Shown: positions 11,441-23,085, counted from the first letter of the stretch. The stretch is 64,000 bases of DNA from Euonymus europaeus (GCA_963580455.1 OY756967.1:17344022-17408021); one strand, 5' to 3'. The notes: a model not told the origin generated them from the sequence alone. Numbers and translations: made by a program.

Positions 11441-11447
11441 TTTTTTT

Positions 11448-11490
11448 CGGAGGGGGTTGGGGGGTGTTCGGGGGGTGGTGTGTGTGGTAA
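11448..11490 (+). other. G-rich tract with quadruplex potential
   Basis: Runs of G5, G6 and G6 are separated by 2-5 bases, followed by GG, within about 30 bases on the plus strand. This is very unlike the AT-rich surroundings. Confidence 0.6.
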
Positions 11491-11755
11491 TTTTTGGATA
11501 GAAAATGTATAAATGCCACGTAGTACAATGGCACCATTCATTGTATTAGATACAAGTCGAGTAAATAGCCAATAAAAGGTCGGCTAAACCATAATTGAAC
11601 GAGATAGGAATTTCAAAAAGCTAGATCGATCAAGTAATTGATGTATGATTGAAAGTGGAAATATGTGGCCATTATCCATATATCTCAAAATATGAAGAAA
11701 GGTCATCAACTTGAAAGTTATGGCTTAAGAGAAATGGAGTAACAACACAATAGTT
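11491..11755. other. Unassigned spacer
   Basis: No coding frame or repeat that I can support. Confidence 0.4.
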
Positions 11756-12251
11756 GTTCTTCTTTTGATGCTAAGGAGCTATGTAGGTTTTCCATGCTTT
11801 GCTGCAATCTTTGTTTAATCAGAATAAGGTTTGTGGGAAAATTAATGTTTTACGCATACAAGTTTTATAAGCAGGACTGATAGACTTATGGATGAATTTA
11901 TACATCAGAGTTCAAGCTTTATAACCTCATGGGCTACCACTGTTGTTCGTCAATGACTACCTCCATGTTCAAGGAGTTTGAAGCTAAATTGTGATGTAGC
12001 TATTGGGCTGGACAGAGTGGGATATGAAGTGGTGATTCAAGACTTATTGGGTGATATACTTGGGTTAGGTTCTTTTGGTAGATAGGTGGGGCTCGGGGTC
12101 TATTATGCAGAGGTAGGGGCAGTATTGTATAGGCTTTAGTTTTCCCTTTCTATTGGCTTCATGTCGATGGTTGTGGAGAGTGACTTGTTGCTAGTCTAGG
12201 AAAGTCATCTAAAGCGGATGCTTTGTTTAATAAGAAATATCCTCCTACTAT
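11756..12251 (+). pseudogene. LINE-type RNase H (RVT_3) fragment
   Basis: Plus-strand translation gives KLNCDVAIG followed by VVIQDLLGDILGLGSF, then AEVGAVLY and MSMVVESDLLLV. This is the RVT_3 RNase H-like domain found at the C-terminus of plant LINEs and in stand-alone plant proteins. Sequence upstream (about 11770-11860) looks like the linker before that domain. Stops are present. The reading ends where the Copia-1 LTR starts at 12252, so Copia-1 appears to have inserted into it. Confidence 0.6.
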
Positions 12252-12522
12252 TGATGGCATGAGCTGTACATAATTAGATAAGTTGTGGATCAAGATCAAT
12301 GTTTGATCTTCGGTGATTATCTTGTGTATAGTTGTTAACAATTATGATCCCTACAATTGTGGAATATGTATAGTACGTTAGTGCATGTGTTATTCCTAGA
12401 TTATAGGAACAACTTCTGTAACCTCTATAACTCAGCCTATTAAAAAGGCCATACGAGTAAATGAAAAATACAAAAAACTTCCATCAGTTTGCTTATTCTC
12501 TTCCAATTTTGTTATTTTGTCA
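12252..12522 (+). repeat. Copia-1 5' LTR
   Basis: The 271-bp repeat runs TG...CA. Its first ~125 bases match 17099-17223 with scattered substitutions. Its last part, with the primer site, is tandemly duplicated (12446-12749). Confidence 0.88.
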
Positions 12523-12749
12523 TGGTATCAGAGGCGGGATAATCCATATAATGAACCTGATTTGTGAACAACTACTACACCAAATATGTCCTTCCACAGG
12601 CCATATGAGTAAATGAAAAATACAAAAAACTTCCATCAGTTTGCTTATTCTCTTCCAATTTTGTTATTTTGTCATGGTATCAGAGGCGGGATAATCCATA
12701 TAATGAACCTGATTTGTGAACAACTACTACACCAAATATGTCCTTCCAC
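12446..12749 (+). repeat. 152-bp tandem duplication spanning LTR end, primer-binding site and leader
   Basis: The unit at 12446-12597 is repeated at 12598-12749; the one difference I see is ATACGAG versus ATATGAG near the start. Each copy contains the LTR end and a complete TGGTATCAGAGGCGGG primer site, so the element has two primer-binding sites in tandem. Confidence 0.93.
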
Positions 12750-12805
12750 TACTATCATACACTACACTAACTTATTCTATTGCTACCCTGTTGTGTGTAT
12801 CTAAG

Positions 12806-13636
12806 ATGGTTGAATACAAATATGAAAATTTCTCCATTGCTCCTGAAAAATTGACTGGCCGAACAAACTATGATGCTTGGGCTCGGATTGCTTGAATGTC
12901 TAATGCTAGCAAGAAGAAGCTTGGCTACATCACTGGTACAAAAAAGTCTCCTGAGAAAACAAACGTGGAGGCTTATGAAACTTGGGAAGAAGAGGATTAC
13001 ACTGTCTAAACATGGTTACTCAATTCCATGGAGAAACACGTGAGGGTACTTTTTTATTGTCTCCCTGCTGTAGGAGCCATTTGGAGGGCTGTAGAGAAGA
13101 CCTACACTATAAGTAACAATTATTCCAAAATCTATGAGTTGACAAGATTTGTTAACATCAAACAAGAAGGTCGTACTTTTGAAGCCTATTACGAAGAACT
13201 GCAAATAATTTGGCAAGAATTGGATGCTATTAATCCTTCTCAAACTAAGAATGAGATTGATATCTGCACCCACTTAGCAGGTGTCACCAATTTTCGGGAC
13301 TATATCCTATTGGCAGGGTTGGATTCTTATTTGGATGGTGCTTGTGCATATGTTCTAAGATTTGATCCTTTCCCAGATGTTCTTGAAACATATGTCATGA
13401 TCTGTGAAGACGATAGTAGACTCAAAACCCTGAGAAGTGAGGAGAAGACTAGTGGTAGTGCCTTATATACCACACACAAGGGAAAAACACATAGCTCATA
13501 TGAGTCTGCTAAGCATATACTCAAATCTAATTCTTCAAGGATGAAGGAGGAATGCAAGTGCTCAAGGTGTGGTAAAACTAATCATACAGTTGGCAAATGT
13601 TGGGTGATTCATGGTCGACCTGAGTGGGCAGATTAA
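12806..13636 (+). pseudogene. Copia-1 gag
   Basis: The ATG at 12806 begins MVEYKYENFSIAPEKLTGR. Stops interrupt at about 12894 and 13008; a long open piece follows at 13028-13636. The C-terminus has a CCHC zinc knuckle, CSRCGKTNHTVGKC (about 13559-13600), with all four ligands intact. Gag packages the RNA in cytoplasmic particles. The opening matches plant Copia gag of the UBN2/Retrotran_gag_3 type. Confidence 0.85.
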
Positions 13637-13749
13637 TTGGTCACCAAGAAACATGGACACGCATCTCTTGCTATTTTCTCAATTACCGCACATGAGGATG
13701 GAGAAAAGTCAGATACGTTTGGTCTTGCTTTGTGTAATTATGCTTCTGC

Positions 13750-14975
13750 TTGTAATAAGGCATGGATTCTTACACTGGAGCAACGGATCATATGACTAAT
13801 AGTAGCTTACATTTTACCACTTACACTGAAAATCACACTAAATTTGTTGTTAAAACAACTAATGGTCTGCCTATTCTGGTCACAGGTTTTGGAACCATTC
13901 AAGTCACACCTAATATCACCCAAATTGATGTGCTTCTGGTCCTCTCTTTGGAAAGTGATTTATTATATGTGTTTAAACCAATGACTAAATGGGACGTGGT
14001 TTTAAGAGAGGGAATTTGTGGTACTTCTATGGGTCACAGTCTACTAGTACTGTGAACATTGCCAACAAAGTTCATGAATGCCCAGTGGAAAGTAAAAAAT
14101 TGATTTGGCTAGACACCAGCGCATAGGTCATCCCTCTTTTGGGCATTTAAGACATCTTTTTTCCTTCTTTATTTGAAGCTTGTAATAATGAGTTCAAGAG
14201 CTCTAACTATGAGACTTTTATTTTGGCTAAAAGTCATTGTGCTACATTTCCATTAAGTGAGACTAGAAGTTCTATGCCTTTTACTTTGATTCATTCAGAT
14301 GTATGGGGACCTTCTCAACATACCGCGTGTTATGGCATGTGTTGGTTTATTACGTTCATTGATGATTGCACTCGGGTTACTTGGAGTTATTTACTTAAGC
14401 ACAAAAGTGATGTAAATTGTGTAGTTAAGCAATTTTACACAATGATTCAAAATCAATTTTCTACCACTATGAAATTGCTACAGTCTTACAATGGTGGTGA
14501 ATACCTTAAAATGATCTTGCTGTTTTTTTCCAATCTCATGGAATATCATCAAAAATCATGTCCATATACACCACAGTAGAATGGTGTCGCTGAACGACGC
14601 AACCATCAACTTTTTGAGGTAACTCAAGCATTCTTGTTTGATAAAAAATTTCCTAAACACTTATGGGGTGAAGCCTTGCTCTCTGCTGTTTATGTCATCA
14701 ACCGAGTACCCTTTAGCTCTTTGGCCTTCCAGACTCCACTTCAGGTCCTTATCACCAAAATACCCAATATGCCTCTTGTATCTCGTTCGTCACCCAAAGT
14801 GTTTGGATGTGTTGCGTATGTTCCTGTTCCTTCTCCTCAACGTTGGAAATTATCTCCTAGAGCTATTAGATGTGTGTTTGTGGCTATGTTTGTCATTGGA
14901 AAGGATTTTGGTGCTATCATCCACCCTCTCAAAAGATGTATATTACCATGGATGTTACTTTTAATGAAGACTTAG
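13750..14975 (+). pseudogene. Copia-1 protease and integrase
   Basis: The protease box is readable as TGATDHMTNS at 13774-13803, but the first Asp is lost to a frame break. Integrase shows IHSDVWGP (about 14288-14310) and VAERRN (about 14585). The second catalytic motif reads QSYNGGEY, with Tyr (TAC at 14487-14489) where Asp is invariant. The enzyme would be catalytically dead even without the frameshifts at about 14578 and 14890. Confidence 0.87.
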
Positions 14976-14999
14976 CCTATTACTCCATGGATGGCTATC

Positions 15000-15570
15000 C
15001 TCTTCAAGGGGTGATAAATGAACTTGAAGAGAAAAACGTTCTCCAAAGTACAAGTACACCTACAGATGCTACTAAAAGTCCCTCTCTCTTCCCTAGATGT
15101 TCAATCTACTTTTGAGGCTCCACATGAGGTATCTTTTGATCCTACTTATTTGATTTATAACGCCACTTCACCTGTTCAACCCAACCATGATCATGCAAAT
15201 TTATCTAAACCCTACACTGCTTTTATACAACCTATACAACCGGAACCTAACCTATACAGCCCAAAAATAACCAGTCTATACAGTCTGATCCTATATAGCT
15301 CGAATCTAAAAATGATCAGCCTATTCCTATACAGTCTGAAGTCGAACCTACCCCAATGCCTGACCTCATACAACCCACTATAGAACCTTATGTTGAACCA
15401 CCTGAAATCACATATCTAGCAAAGTATCCTTTACCAACTCGGGTGAATAGAGGCAAACCTAAATCCAAATACTCTGCCGACATTCATTACAAATCTAAAT
15501 ATCCCATTAGCAACCATGTGTCAACTCATCAAGTCCCTAAGTCATATGAATCATTTCTATGTTAAATATC
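15000..15570 (+). other. Low-complexity linker between Copia-1 integrase and RT
   Basis: The two overlapping frames are rich in Pro, Gln and Ser with repeated CTATACA(G/A)CC-type units at about 15220-15300. A variable linker sits here in many plant Copia polyproteins. Confidence 0.55.
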
Positions 15571-15574
15571 TATT

Positions 15575-17040
15575 GTATCTATTCCAAGACAATTGCAAGA
15601 AGCATTGGCAGATACTAAATGGATTGAGGCTATGACTAAAGAAATGAGAGCACTGAAAAAGAATCATACTTAGGATATGGTTCCACTACCGAGAGGAAGA
15701 TGACTATTGGGTGCTGATGGATTTGGACTATAAAACACAAAGCTGATGGCTTTGTAGAGAGCTGCAAGGCAAGAGTAGTAGCCAAAGGGTATACTCAAAT
15801 ATATGGGGTGGATTACAATGAAACTTTTGCACCCATGGCAAAAATAAATACTGTGTGAGTTCTACTCTCTGTAGCTGCTAATCAAAATTGGCCATTACCG
15901 CAATATGATGTGAAGAATGCCTTTCTTCATGGAGAACTACAAAAAGAGGTGTATATGGATCAACCATCAGGCTTTGTAGAGAATACAGGAATGGTATGCA
16001 AGCTAAGAAGAGCTTTGTATGGTTTAAAACAATATCCGCAAGCTTGGTTTGGGAGGTTTACATTGGCAATGAAGAATATTTGCTATCGCTAAGTAACTCA
16101 AATCATACATTATTTATGAAGCATAAAAAAGACAAGTTTACTATTTTGATTATCTATGTAGATGATATGATCTTGATAGGGAGTGATGATGCCAAAATTG
16201 ATAAATTGAAGTCATATTTATCAAAAGAATTTGAGATGAAAGAACTTGGAGAGTTGAAGTATTTTCTTGGCATAGAGGTGTTTTGATCCGATGAAGATAT
16301 TTTTTTTATCACTAAGACAATATGTACTAGATTTGCTTACTAACATAGGAATGCTATATTGCAAACTAGCCGAGACTCCAATGGAATAAAATGATAAGTT
16401 GCAAGAAGACACAAACATGCCATTCACCAATCAAGAGAGATATCAACGAAGGTTAATTTACTTGTCCCATACTAGACATGATATTGCCTATGCTGTGAGG
16501 GTAGTTAGTCAATTTATGCATGCTTCTACTGAGAGACATATGATTCTCATGAATTGAATATTACATTACTTGAATAATGCTCCAAGGAAGGGTATTATGT
16601 TTTCCAAGAGGAATCACTTAGACATTGAGGGGTATACTGATGCTGACCATGTAGGAGACAATACCAAAAAAATATCTACCTCCGGTTATTGCACCTTCAT
16701 TGGTGGTAATATTGTCACATGGAGAAGTAAAAAAACAAAAGGTTGTCTCACGGTCAAGTTCTGAGACTGAGTATATAGCAATGGCTCACGACATATGTGA
16801 GTTAGTATGGTTGAAGTATATAATGACCGACTTCGATTCAAACCTACGTGTGCTATGTTATTGTACTGTGACAACAAAGCTACAATTGCCATAGCCCACA
16901 ATCTCGGTGCAACATGATCGTACCAAGCATGTGCAAGTTGATAGGCATTTTATTAAAGAGAAGTTAGAGACTCAGATTGTGGAAGTACCATATGTCAACT
17001 AGCATATATCCTGAGCAATGCGATTTCAAGTAACATCTTC
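15575..17040 (+). pseudogene. Copia-1 reverse transcriptase and RNase H
   Basis: RT motifs are readable: QYDVKNAFLHGELQKEVYM (about 15902-15957), RRALYGLKQ, and the intact catalytic box IYVDDMILIG (about 16152-16180). The LGELKYFLGIEVF segment ends at a TGA near 16285. RNase H includes YTDADHVGDN (about 16635) and SETEYIAMAHD (about 16761). The last frame ends just before the polypurine tract. Several stops and frame shifts break the polyprotein. Confidence 0.88.
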
Positions 17041-17098
17041 TCCAACTCACTTAACAAGTTGGGTATGAAAGATATGTACTCCCCAACTTGAGGGGGAG

Positions 17099-17223
17099 TG
17101 ATGGCATGAGTTGTACATAATTAATATAAGTTATGGATCAAGATCAATGTTTGACCTTTGGTGATTATCTTATGTATGGTTGTTAACAATTACGATTCCT
17201 ACAATTTTGGGATATGTATAGTA
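17099..17223 (+). repeat. Copia-1 3' LTR, truncated
   Basis: It starts TGATGGCATGAGTTGTACAT directly after the polypurine tract and follows the 5' LTR to ATATGTATAGTA. Then homology stops abruptly, 146 bp short of the expected end. Confidence 0.85.
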
Positions 17224-17830
17224 AATTTTTGGTCACTAAAAGATTGACCTTTTTTTTATTACTAAATGTTCAAACATTACATATCAGTAACATAAAGTTT
17301 TGATTTGTTTCAGATTAGTAACTTGTGCAATTTTTTTAAGTAGTCAATGAGTTATGTGGCGTGTTGACCATTAACTGTAATTGAATTTTTGTTTGTGTGA
17401 CCAACAATCACAATGAGAAGAAAAATAACATTATTCAAATATGCAGATTGAAAAACCCAGATCCTTGAATCATCTTTTTCACTTCCAATCTTGTGAACTC
17501 CAATCCAAACACAAAATCATTGCCACTTACCCTCCACCACTACCAAAGGCAACAACATTTGGGATGAGGCGCTCCTCCACTAATAGCCTCACCAATTCTC
17601 TGTAAGTACGTCCCGTTCAACATGATTTAACCCCCACCTTCTCTTTTGTCTTTACTTGACAAAATTCACCGTTGTCTTTAACTCTATAATTATGAAGAAT
17701 ATGAATGCAATACTCATGAACTCTCACGAGCAATTCAAAATTTTCTAGATCTAGCTTAGTTCACATGGTTTTAGCCAGGCATGAACCCCACAGTTTAACT
17801 AAACCAAAATAGCGAACAAATCATCCACTA
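17224..17830. other. Unassigned sequence after the truncated LTR
   Basis: From 17224 the sequence TTTTTGGTCACTAAAAG, then AT-rich text with TCAGTAAC/CAGATTAGTAAC repeats, looks like a fragment of another repeat that joined the LTR. 17430-17650 holds no gene I recognise. Confidence 0.35.
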
Positions 17831-18155
17831 TGATAACCTCGTCCAAACCTAAACATTACAACAAAAGAAAATGGAAAAGAACTTGAGAAATTGGTAAAGA
17901 AGGATATTCATTTCCATAAATTTTTCACAAAAGAAAGTGTTCCCTCTACACTGGTATTTATACTACGTATACACTAATAGGGATAACAACATGTTACTAA
18001 CATAAATCAAATAGATAACTAAGCTAATGACACATTAGCACTTCCATTAATACTAACAAACTAATTAACAGAAGTTTGTAACTAACTTACCGACTAATTA
18101 GTTGACGGATGACTAATTAGCTACTAACCACATACTAACTAATATAAGTCTATCA
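17831..18155 (-). repeat. LTR of a minus-strand Gypsy (Gypsy-A)
   Basis: Read on the minus strand it begins TGATAGACTTATATTAG and ends GGTTATCA, so its ends are short inverted repeats. A TATA-like TATAAATACC lies at 17953-17962. Immediately upstream on the minus strand is a purine-rich AAGAAGAGAGTAA tract and the end of a Gypsy polyprotein, so this is the 3' LTR. The left border is inferred. Confidence 0.6.
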
Positions 18156-18530
18156 ATTACTCTCTTCTTAGCATGCACCTTGTCCCCAAGGTGGCAAACA
18201 GAGGTATTAGAATATCAAATGGGAAGCAAAGGAAATTTGGCCACAAATTCATCATAATCTTCCTAAGTGGCTTCCTCCATATGATGATTAGTCCACTAAA
18301 CAAGGAGTTGTGTTCCTGCCACACTTCCCTTTTGATCTTTTGGAGTTTCATCTTACTGCCATTACTACAAAACACATATAATTTCAAATTACTAACAGCA
18401 AATATGTGCAAATCACCCATCTATAAATCACCTACTTGATCCAATCAAACCTCTATCGCCTAGCAACCTGACATAAGTTTCACTTTGCCTGTGTCCAGGA
18501 AATTATAAGAAAGCATGATTGACAGGGAGA
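18156..18530 (-). pseudogene. Gypsy-A polyprotein C-terminus (chromodomain tail)
   Basis: Minus-strand reading of about 18160-18290 gives EDYDEFVAKFPLLP and then SVCHLGDKVHAKKRV, with stops nearby. The (W)EDYDEF..KFP.....LEDKV pattern is the chromodomain end of plant chromoviruses. The rest of the element upstream is not identified because Gypsy-B is inserted at 18535/18536. Confidence 0.6.
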
Positions 18531-18535
18531 TGACC

Positions 18536-18668
18536 TGTTAAGTATTAGACTCTAAACGAACCATTTTGGAGTGTTATTATTTGGTTTAAGTAAAACGTTG
18601 CATTTTACTCTTGTTGTTAAGTCGGTTTGGTTTAACTAAACTTGCCACAATATTTTTTTGATTAGTTG
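18536..18668 (+). repeat. Gypsy-B 5' LTR remnant
   Basis: It matches the start of the 3' LTR at 25172 through shared blocks such as TTTAAGTAAAACGTTGC and GTTAAGTCGGTTTGGTTTAA. Homology ends at GATTAGTTG (about 18668), where inverted linker sequence begins. Confidence 0.88.
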
Positions 18669-20327
18669 GAGGCAAAGTTATAGGTTTTTGGAATAATGCC
18701 TCAAAATTGTGTAATAACTGCTGTAATTCTTCCTTTTGAATTAATCTTAGCTCCTCTTTACTTCCTGCAGTTATGACCTCCTGAGAAAATAGTAAACATT
18801 TGACACAAGAATTTGGAAGTTCACTCTCCATTTGTTGCATTGTAATTTGCTATAAGATTGGTTCTTGGCCTACGCTACTATGAAGCTTGTAAATCCAGTC
18901 ATCCTTAGTGAACTGCATGGTAAGCTTTTGAAAATCCCACAAGACAGGACTAGTGGTGGTTAACCATCGAATACCAAGAACTATATCACAACCCCCTAAT
19001 GGTAAAATGAGACAATTTGTAACATAAGAAAATTCACCCATAGGAAGAGCCAATGACTTACAACAACTCTTACTGAACACTTTACCCCATCTATTAGCAT
19101 TACCTAAAAAACTAGGGTTTTTTGCATCTGCTAGCCCAAGTGTTTAAGCAATTTTACATCCATGAAATTATGGGTGCTACCAGAGTCCATCAATATTGTA
19201 ATTGGAAGACTCTAAATGAAACCCCGAAGTTTCATTTCTTATTAGCTGAATTTTCAAAAATTCCATAATAAACACACATACTTAATTCTAGTTAATGGAA
19301 TTCCAAATTCCCAACCTCTCCTATTGCCTTCGCAGTTGGTTCCTTTACCCCATCCTCATCTTCAAAATTTACTTCTAATATCTGTAGTTGTTTCTTAGCA
19401 CAACTATGGCCTTTCACATACTTCTCATCTCATTAGAAGCATAATCCCTTCAATTTCTATCTTGAACCTCAGCTGGTGAAATTCTTCTAGTAGGCACCTT
19501 AGGTGGACTAAATTACTTGAAAGAATTATCAAGAGGTTTGACCATGGTAAGAGAAATAGGTACATTAGGTGGCCTAACTGTGTTTGATTTATGCAAGCTA
19601 TTCCCTCTAAAATGGTTCAATTTTACATCTAACTAAATTGCAATAGCAATAGCAATAGCTTCCCGAGTATTACTTGGTTTTAGAAATTTGACAACATACG
19701 TCAACTCTAGTTTAAGTCCCCCTATGAAACAACTCTTCATTGAAGCTTGACTCATATCAACAGTCCTATTTGCTAATCGTCTAAACTCAACAATGTCATC
19801 TTTTAAAGAACCAATCTATTTGAGTTTAAAGAGCGATTCTATGCGATCCTCAGATTCAAATGTGCCATATTCTTTACAAAAGATTACTGTGAAATCCTCC
19901 CTATTAGGAGCAGTTTGTAAACAATTCATCCAATTGAACCATTGTAAGACTTCATTTTCAAGATTAAAGGATGCAATACTACCTTTTGTAGATCTGGAGT
20001 TCCATAGAATGAAAAATATTGATTTTCTCGATGGATCCACATCAAAGGATCATCACCCTCTTTAAACCTAGGGAATTCAACTTTCTGCCAATCCATTCGA
20101 TTTGGTGCGCCCTTATTTTCAACACCTTCAAATCTCCTAGCACCACGATGATGCCTTGATTCTGGTCTATCATCCTCATTTGCTCCTCCAAGATCAGCAC
20201 GCATCAGATCCCTCCTTAGTTTCTCAAATTCCGTAGTTAACTTTGTCTCCAATTTAGTCTCCATTATATTATCCAAGTGTGACTCAAAGCCTATCTCACA
20301 TTCTAATGATTTTTGGAATGTTTCCAT
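18669..20327 (-). pseudogene. Gypsy-B gag, protease and linker, inverted
   Basis: On the minus strand gag starts at the ATG 20325-20327 ([20 protein letters not shown]) and includes the core WQKVEFPRFKEGDDPLMWIH (about 20045-20100). A zinc-knuckle remnant reads DEKYVKGHSCAKK (about 19390-19430). The protease box DSGSTHNF (about 19170-19190) is intact, followed by GGCDIVLGIRWL. The linker ends with LHNFEALFQKPITLPP (about 18655-18720). Stops occur throughout. This order is correct for a Gypsy polyprotein but points away from its RT. Confidence 0.87.
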
Positions 20328-22643
20328 GGTGACCAATATTTTTCTAAGTTGGACCTCAGATCTGGTTACCACCAAATTAGAATACATCCTTCTGACATAG
20401 AGAAAACAAGTTTTAGAGCTCATGCAGGACATTATGAGTTTTTGGTCATGTCTTTTAGCCTTACTAATGCACCTGCTACCTTTCAAGGGTTGATGAATGA
20501 CATTTTCAGACCATTTATTAGGAAATTTATACTATTTTTCTTTGAAGACATATTAATCTTCAATCCTAATTGGTAGAGACATTTACATGATCTAAGGATT
20601 ACATTTGAGGTGTTGTTACAACATAAACTGTTGCTTAAGAAAGAGAAGTGAGCTTTTGGTAAGTCTTAGGTTGAATATTTGGGACATTTTGTTTCTATGG
20701 AGGGAGTGGTAGCTGATCCTTCCAAATTAAAATCTATTGTCAGTTGGTCTGCTCTTTCAAATGTAAAGGAAAGCCAGTGATGCCTTTGAATAGCTTAAGG
20801 GTATTATGATTTTCCCAAAGGTGTTAGCATTACCCGACTTTAATGAGACTTTTACAGTGGAGTGTGATGCTTTTGGCAATGGGACTGGTGCAGTGCTTCA
20901 AAAAAGGGTAGCCTATAGCTTTTACTAGTGAAGCTTTTGGTCCCAAAAGTCAAGCTCTTTCTTCTTATGAAAAAGAGCTCATGACTATTGTCTACGATAT
21001 CAAAAAATGGCAAAACTACTTGCAAGGTAGTCATTTTATAATAAAAATAGGTCATCAGAGTTTGAGATATTTCTTACATCAAAAGGCTAACACTGCATTC
21101 TAGCAAAAGCAGCTGGCTAAATTGTTTGGGTTTGATTACGAGATTCAGTATAAGCAAGGTTCAAAGAATGTAGTAGTTGATGCCTTTATCTAGAGTATCT
21201 AGTTTTGAACCACTTCTGGCGAAACCAATCTATAGGGAGATTGGAGGTTTTGATTCTGAATGTCAGAAAGAATGTTCAATCATCTCTTTTCCCTATTTTG
21301 GTCAGTTGGATGATTTAAGAAGGCATGTGAAAAATGATGAATGGGTATTGGAACAAATTAAGAAGGTTAAAATCCAAGGTAATAGTGCTTCTTCCTTTAC
21401 ATATTCTCTTGATAATGGGTTTTTGTAGTATAGGTCCAAAATTCTTATCGGACCACACTTTTCATGGAAGACAAAGCTTTTTGAGGGATTCCATGCATTA
21501 CCTACTATAGGACTTGCTGGAGTTTTGAAAACATACCAGAGAATCAAGAAGGGTTTCTACTGGTGGGAATGAAAACTGAAATTAAACAGATGGTTGCTAA
21601 TTGTACACTATGTCAGCATAATAAGTACGAAACAATATCTCCTCCAAGTTTTCTTTAGCCTCTGCTTGTTCCTAAACAATTTTGGCAAGATATAAGTATG
21701 GATTTTATTACTTCCTTACCACCATGTAAAGGGAAGACAATAATCATGGTAGTAGTGGATAGACTTTCAAAGTATAGTCATTTTATAGCTCTTGCACACC
21801 CTTACATAACAGTGACGTCTTCAATCTGCATGGTATGCCTGCTACTATCGTAAGTGATAGGGATCTTGTATTTTTTCAGCACTTTGGAAAGAAATTTTCA
21901 AATTGTAGGGTCTAAACTTTGTATGAGCTTAGATTATCACCCTCAAAGTGATGGGCAAATGGAGGTCATGAATAGGTGATTGGAAACATATTTGAGATGT
22001 TTCACTTGATTACAACCACGATAGTGGCTTCAATGGCTATCTTAGACAGAGTGGAGTTTTAATATTGCCTACCAAAAAGAAGTTAAAACTTCACCATTTG
22101 AATTGTTATATGGTTACCCCCCTCCTCATGTTAGTACTTATGAGTTGGAGACAACTAAATTTGAGTTTTTGGAACAGACATTGTTGGCCAGGGACAAAGT
22201 GTTGGAGTTGCTAAAGACACAATTTGTTATTGGCTCAACAAAGGATAAAACATCAAGCTGATAAACATAGAACAAAAAGGGTATTCATGGTGGGTGATTT
22301 AGTTTACTTGAAGTTGACACCTTACCAATTACCTTCTTTAGCAGCACACTCTTTCCATAAGTTGCATCCTTGATATTATGGACCTTTTGAGGTACTGTCT
22401 AGGGTTGGTGAGGTAGCTTACAAATTAAAGCTTACACTAGAGTAAGATTCATCTAGTATTTTATGTTAGTTGTCTTAAACGAAATTTAGGTCTAGCAGTT
22501 AGTCCTAAGCTCGTTTACCAGTGGTTACAGATCATGGACTTGTCGAGCAGACACCACAGGATGTTTTGCAAAGACATGTTTATAAGAAAGGCAACATTGC
22601 TGGGACTCAACTTTTGATATTGTGGGTTGGGCACGGTACAAAA
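20322..22643 (+). pseudogene. Gypsy-B RT (truncated), RNase H and integrase
   Basis: The plus-strand reading starts in mid RT with [20 protein letters not shown] (about 20334). The catalytic box is FFEDIL (about 20537) where FFDD is expected. RNase H motifs follow at 20850-21180 in broken frames. Integrase shows [12 protein letters not shown] (about 21690-21725), [15 protein letters not shown] and, after frame changes, YHPQSDGQ-type sequence. The tail has the chromovirus GPF.V..RVGEVAYKLKL pattern (about 22380-22440) and is cut by the CACTA element. Confidence 0.85.
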
Positions 22644-22669
22644 CACTACAAGAAAAGCGCTGATTACCG

Positions 22670-23085
22670 ACGGAAATTACCGACGGCTTATTTCGGTCGG
22701 TAATTTCCGACGGATTTCTGACAAATTACCGATGAAAGTGTACTTTGGAATTTTGCGGACGGTTTACCGACCGATTTCTGACGACTATATTACCGACGAA
22801 ATTTTTTCGTCGGAATATTTTGGCGCCATGGTTGGCGCGAAAGATACAGACGGATTACTGACGATTTTTCCGTTGGTAATTACCGACGGATAATATTTCG
22901 TCGGTAAAATTTTCAATTTTGATTTTTGAATTTTTAAAAGGTTTGAAAATAATGATTTTTACCGACTGAATTGTTTCCGTCGGTAATTCATATTTTTTTA
23001 TTATTTTTATGTTTGCACATAATATTTGTCGAAAGTTTTAATATTTTAATTTTACCGACGAAAAATGTCCGTCAGCAAATTAGCT
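22670..23085. repeat. CACTA left subterminal repeat field
   Basis: More than ten copies of TACCGACGG, CCGACGG, CGTCGGTAA and close variants in both orientations. In En/Spm such motifs bind the TNPA-type protein. A matching field lies at 24195-24690. Confidence 0.85.

Larger units (their letters stand above)
12252..17223 (+). mobile_element. Ty1/Copia retrotransposon (Copia-1), 3' LTR truncated
   Basis: The 5' LTR (12252-12522) begins TGATGGCATGAG and ends TTGTCA. It is followed by a primer-binding site TGGTATCAGAGGCGGG at 12523, complementary to initiator tRNA-Met as in most plant Copia elements. Gag, protease, integrase, RT and RNase H follow in the order typical of Ty1/Copia. A polypurine tract AGGGGGAG at 17091-17098 abuts the 3' LTR at 17099, which matches only the first ~125 bases of the 5' LTR before unrelated sequence begins. 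Many stops and frame breaks make it inactive. Confidence 0.9.

Noticed and set aside
13016..13557. Minus-strand open frames opposite Copia-1 gag
   Set aside because: Shadow frames of the plus-strand gag.
18536..22643. Two separate head-to-head Gypsy elements instead of one with an inversion
   Set aside because: The TGACC duplication encloses both parts, no extra LTR lies between them, and the 5' LTR remnant matches the 3' LTR beyond the plus-strand pol. One rearranged element is simpler, though not proven.
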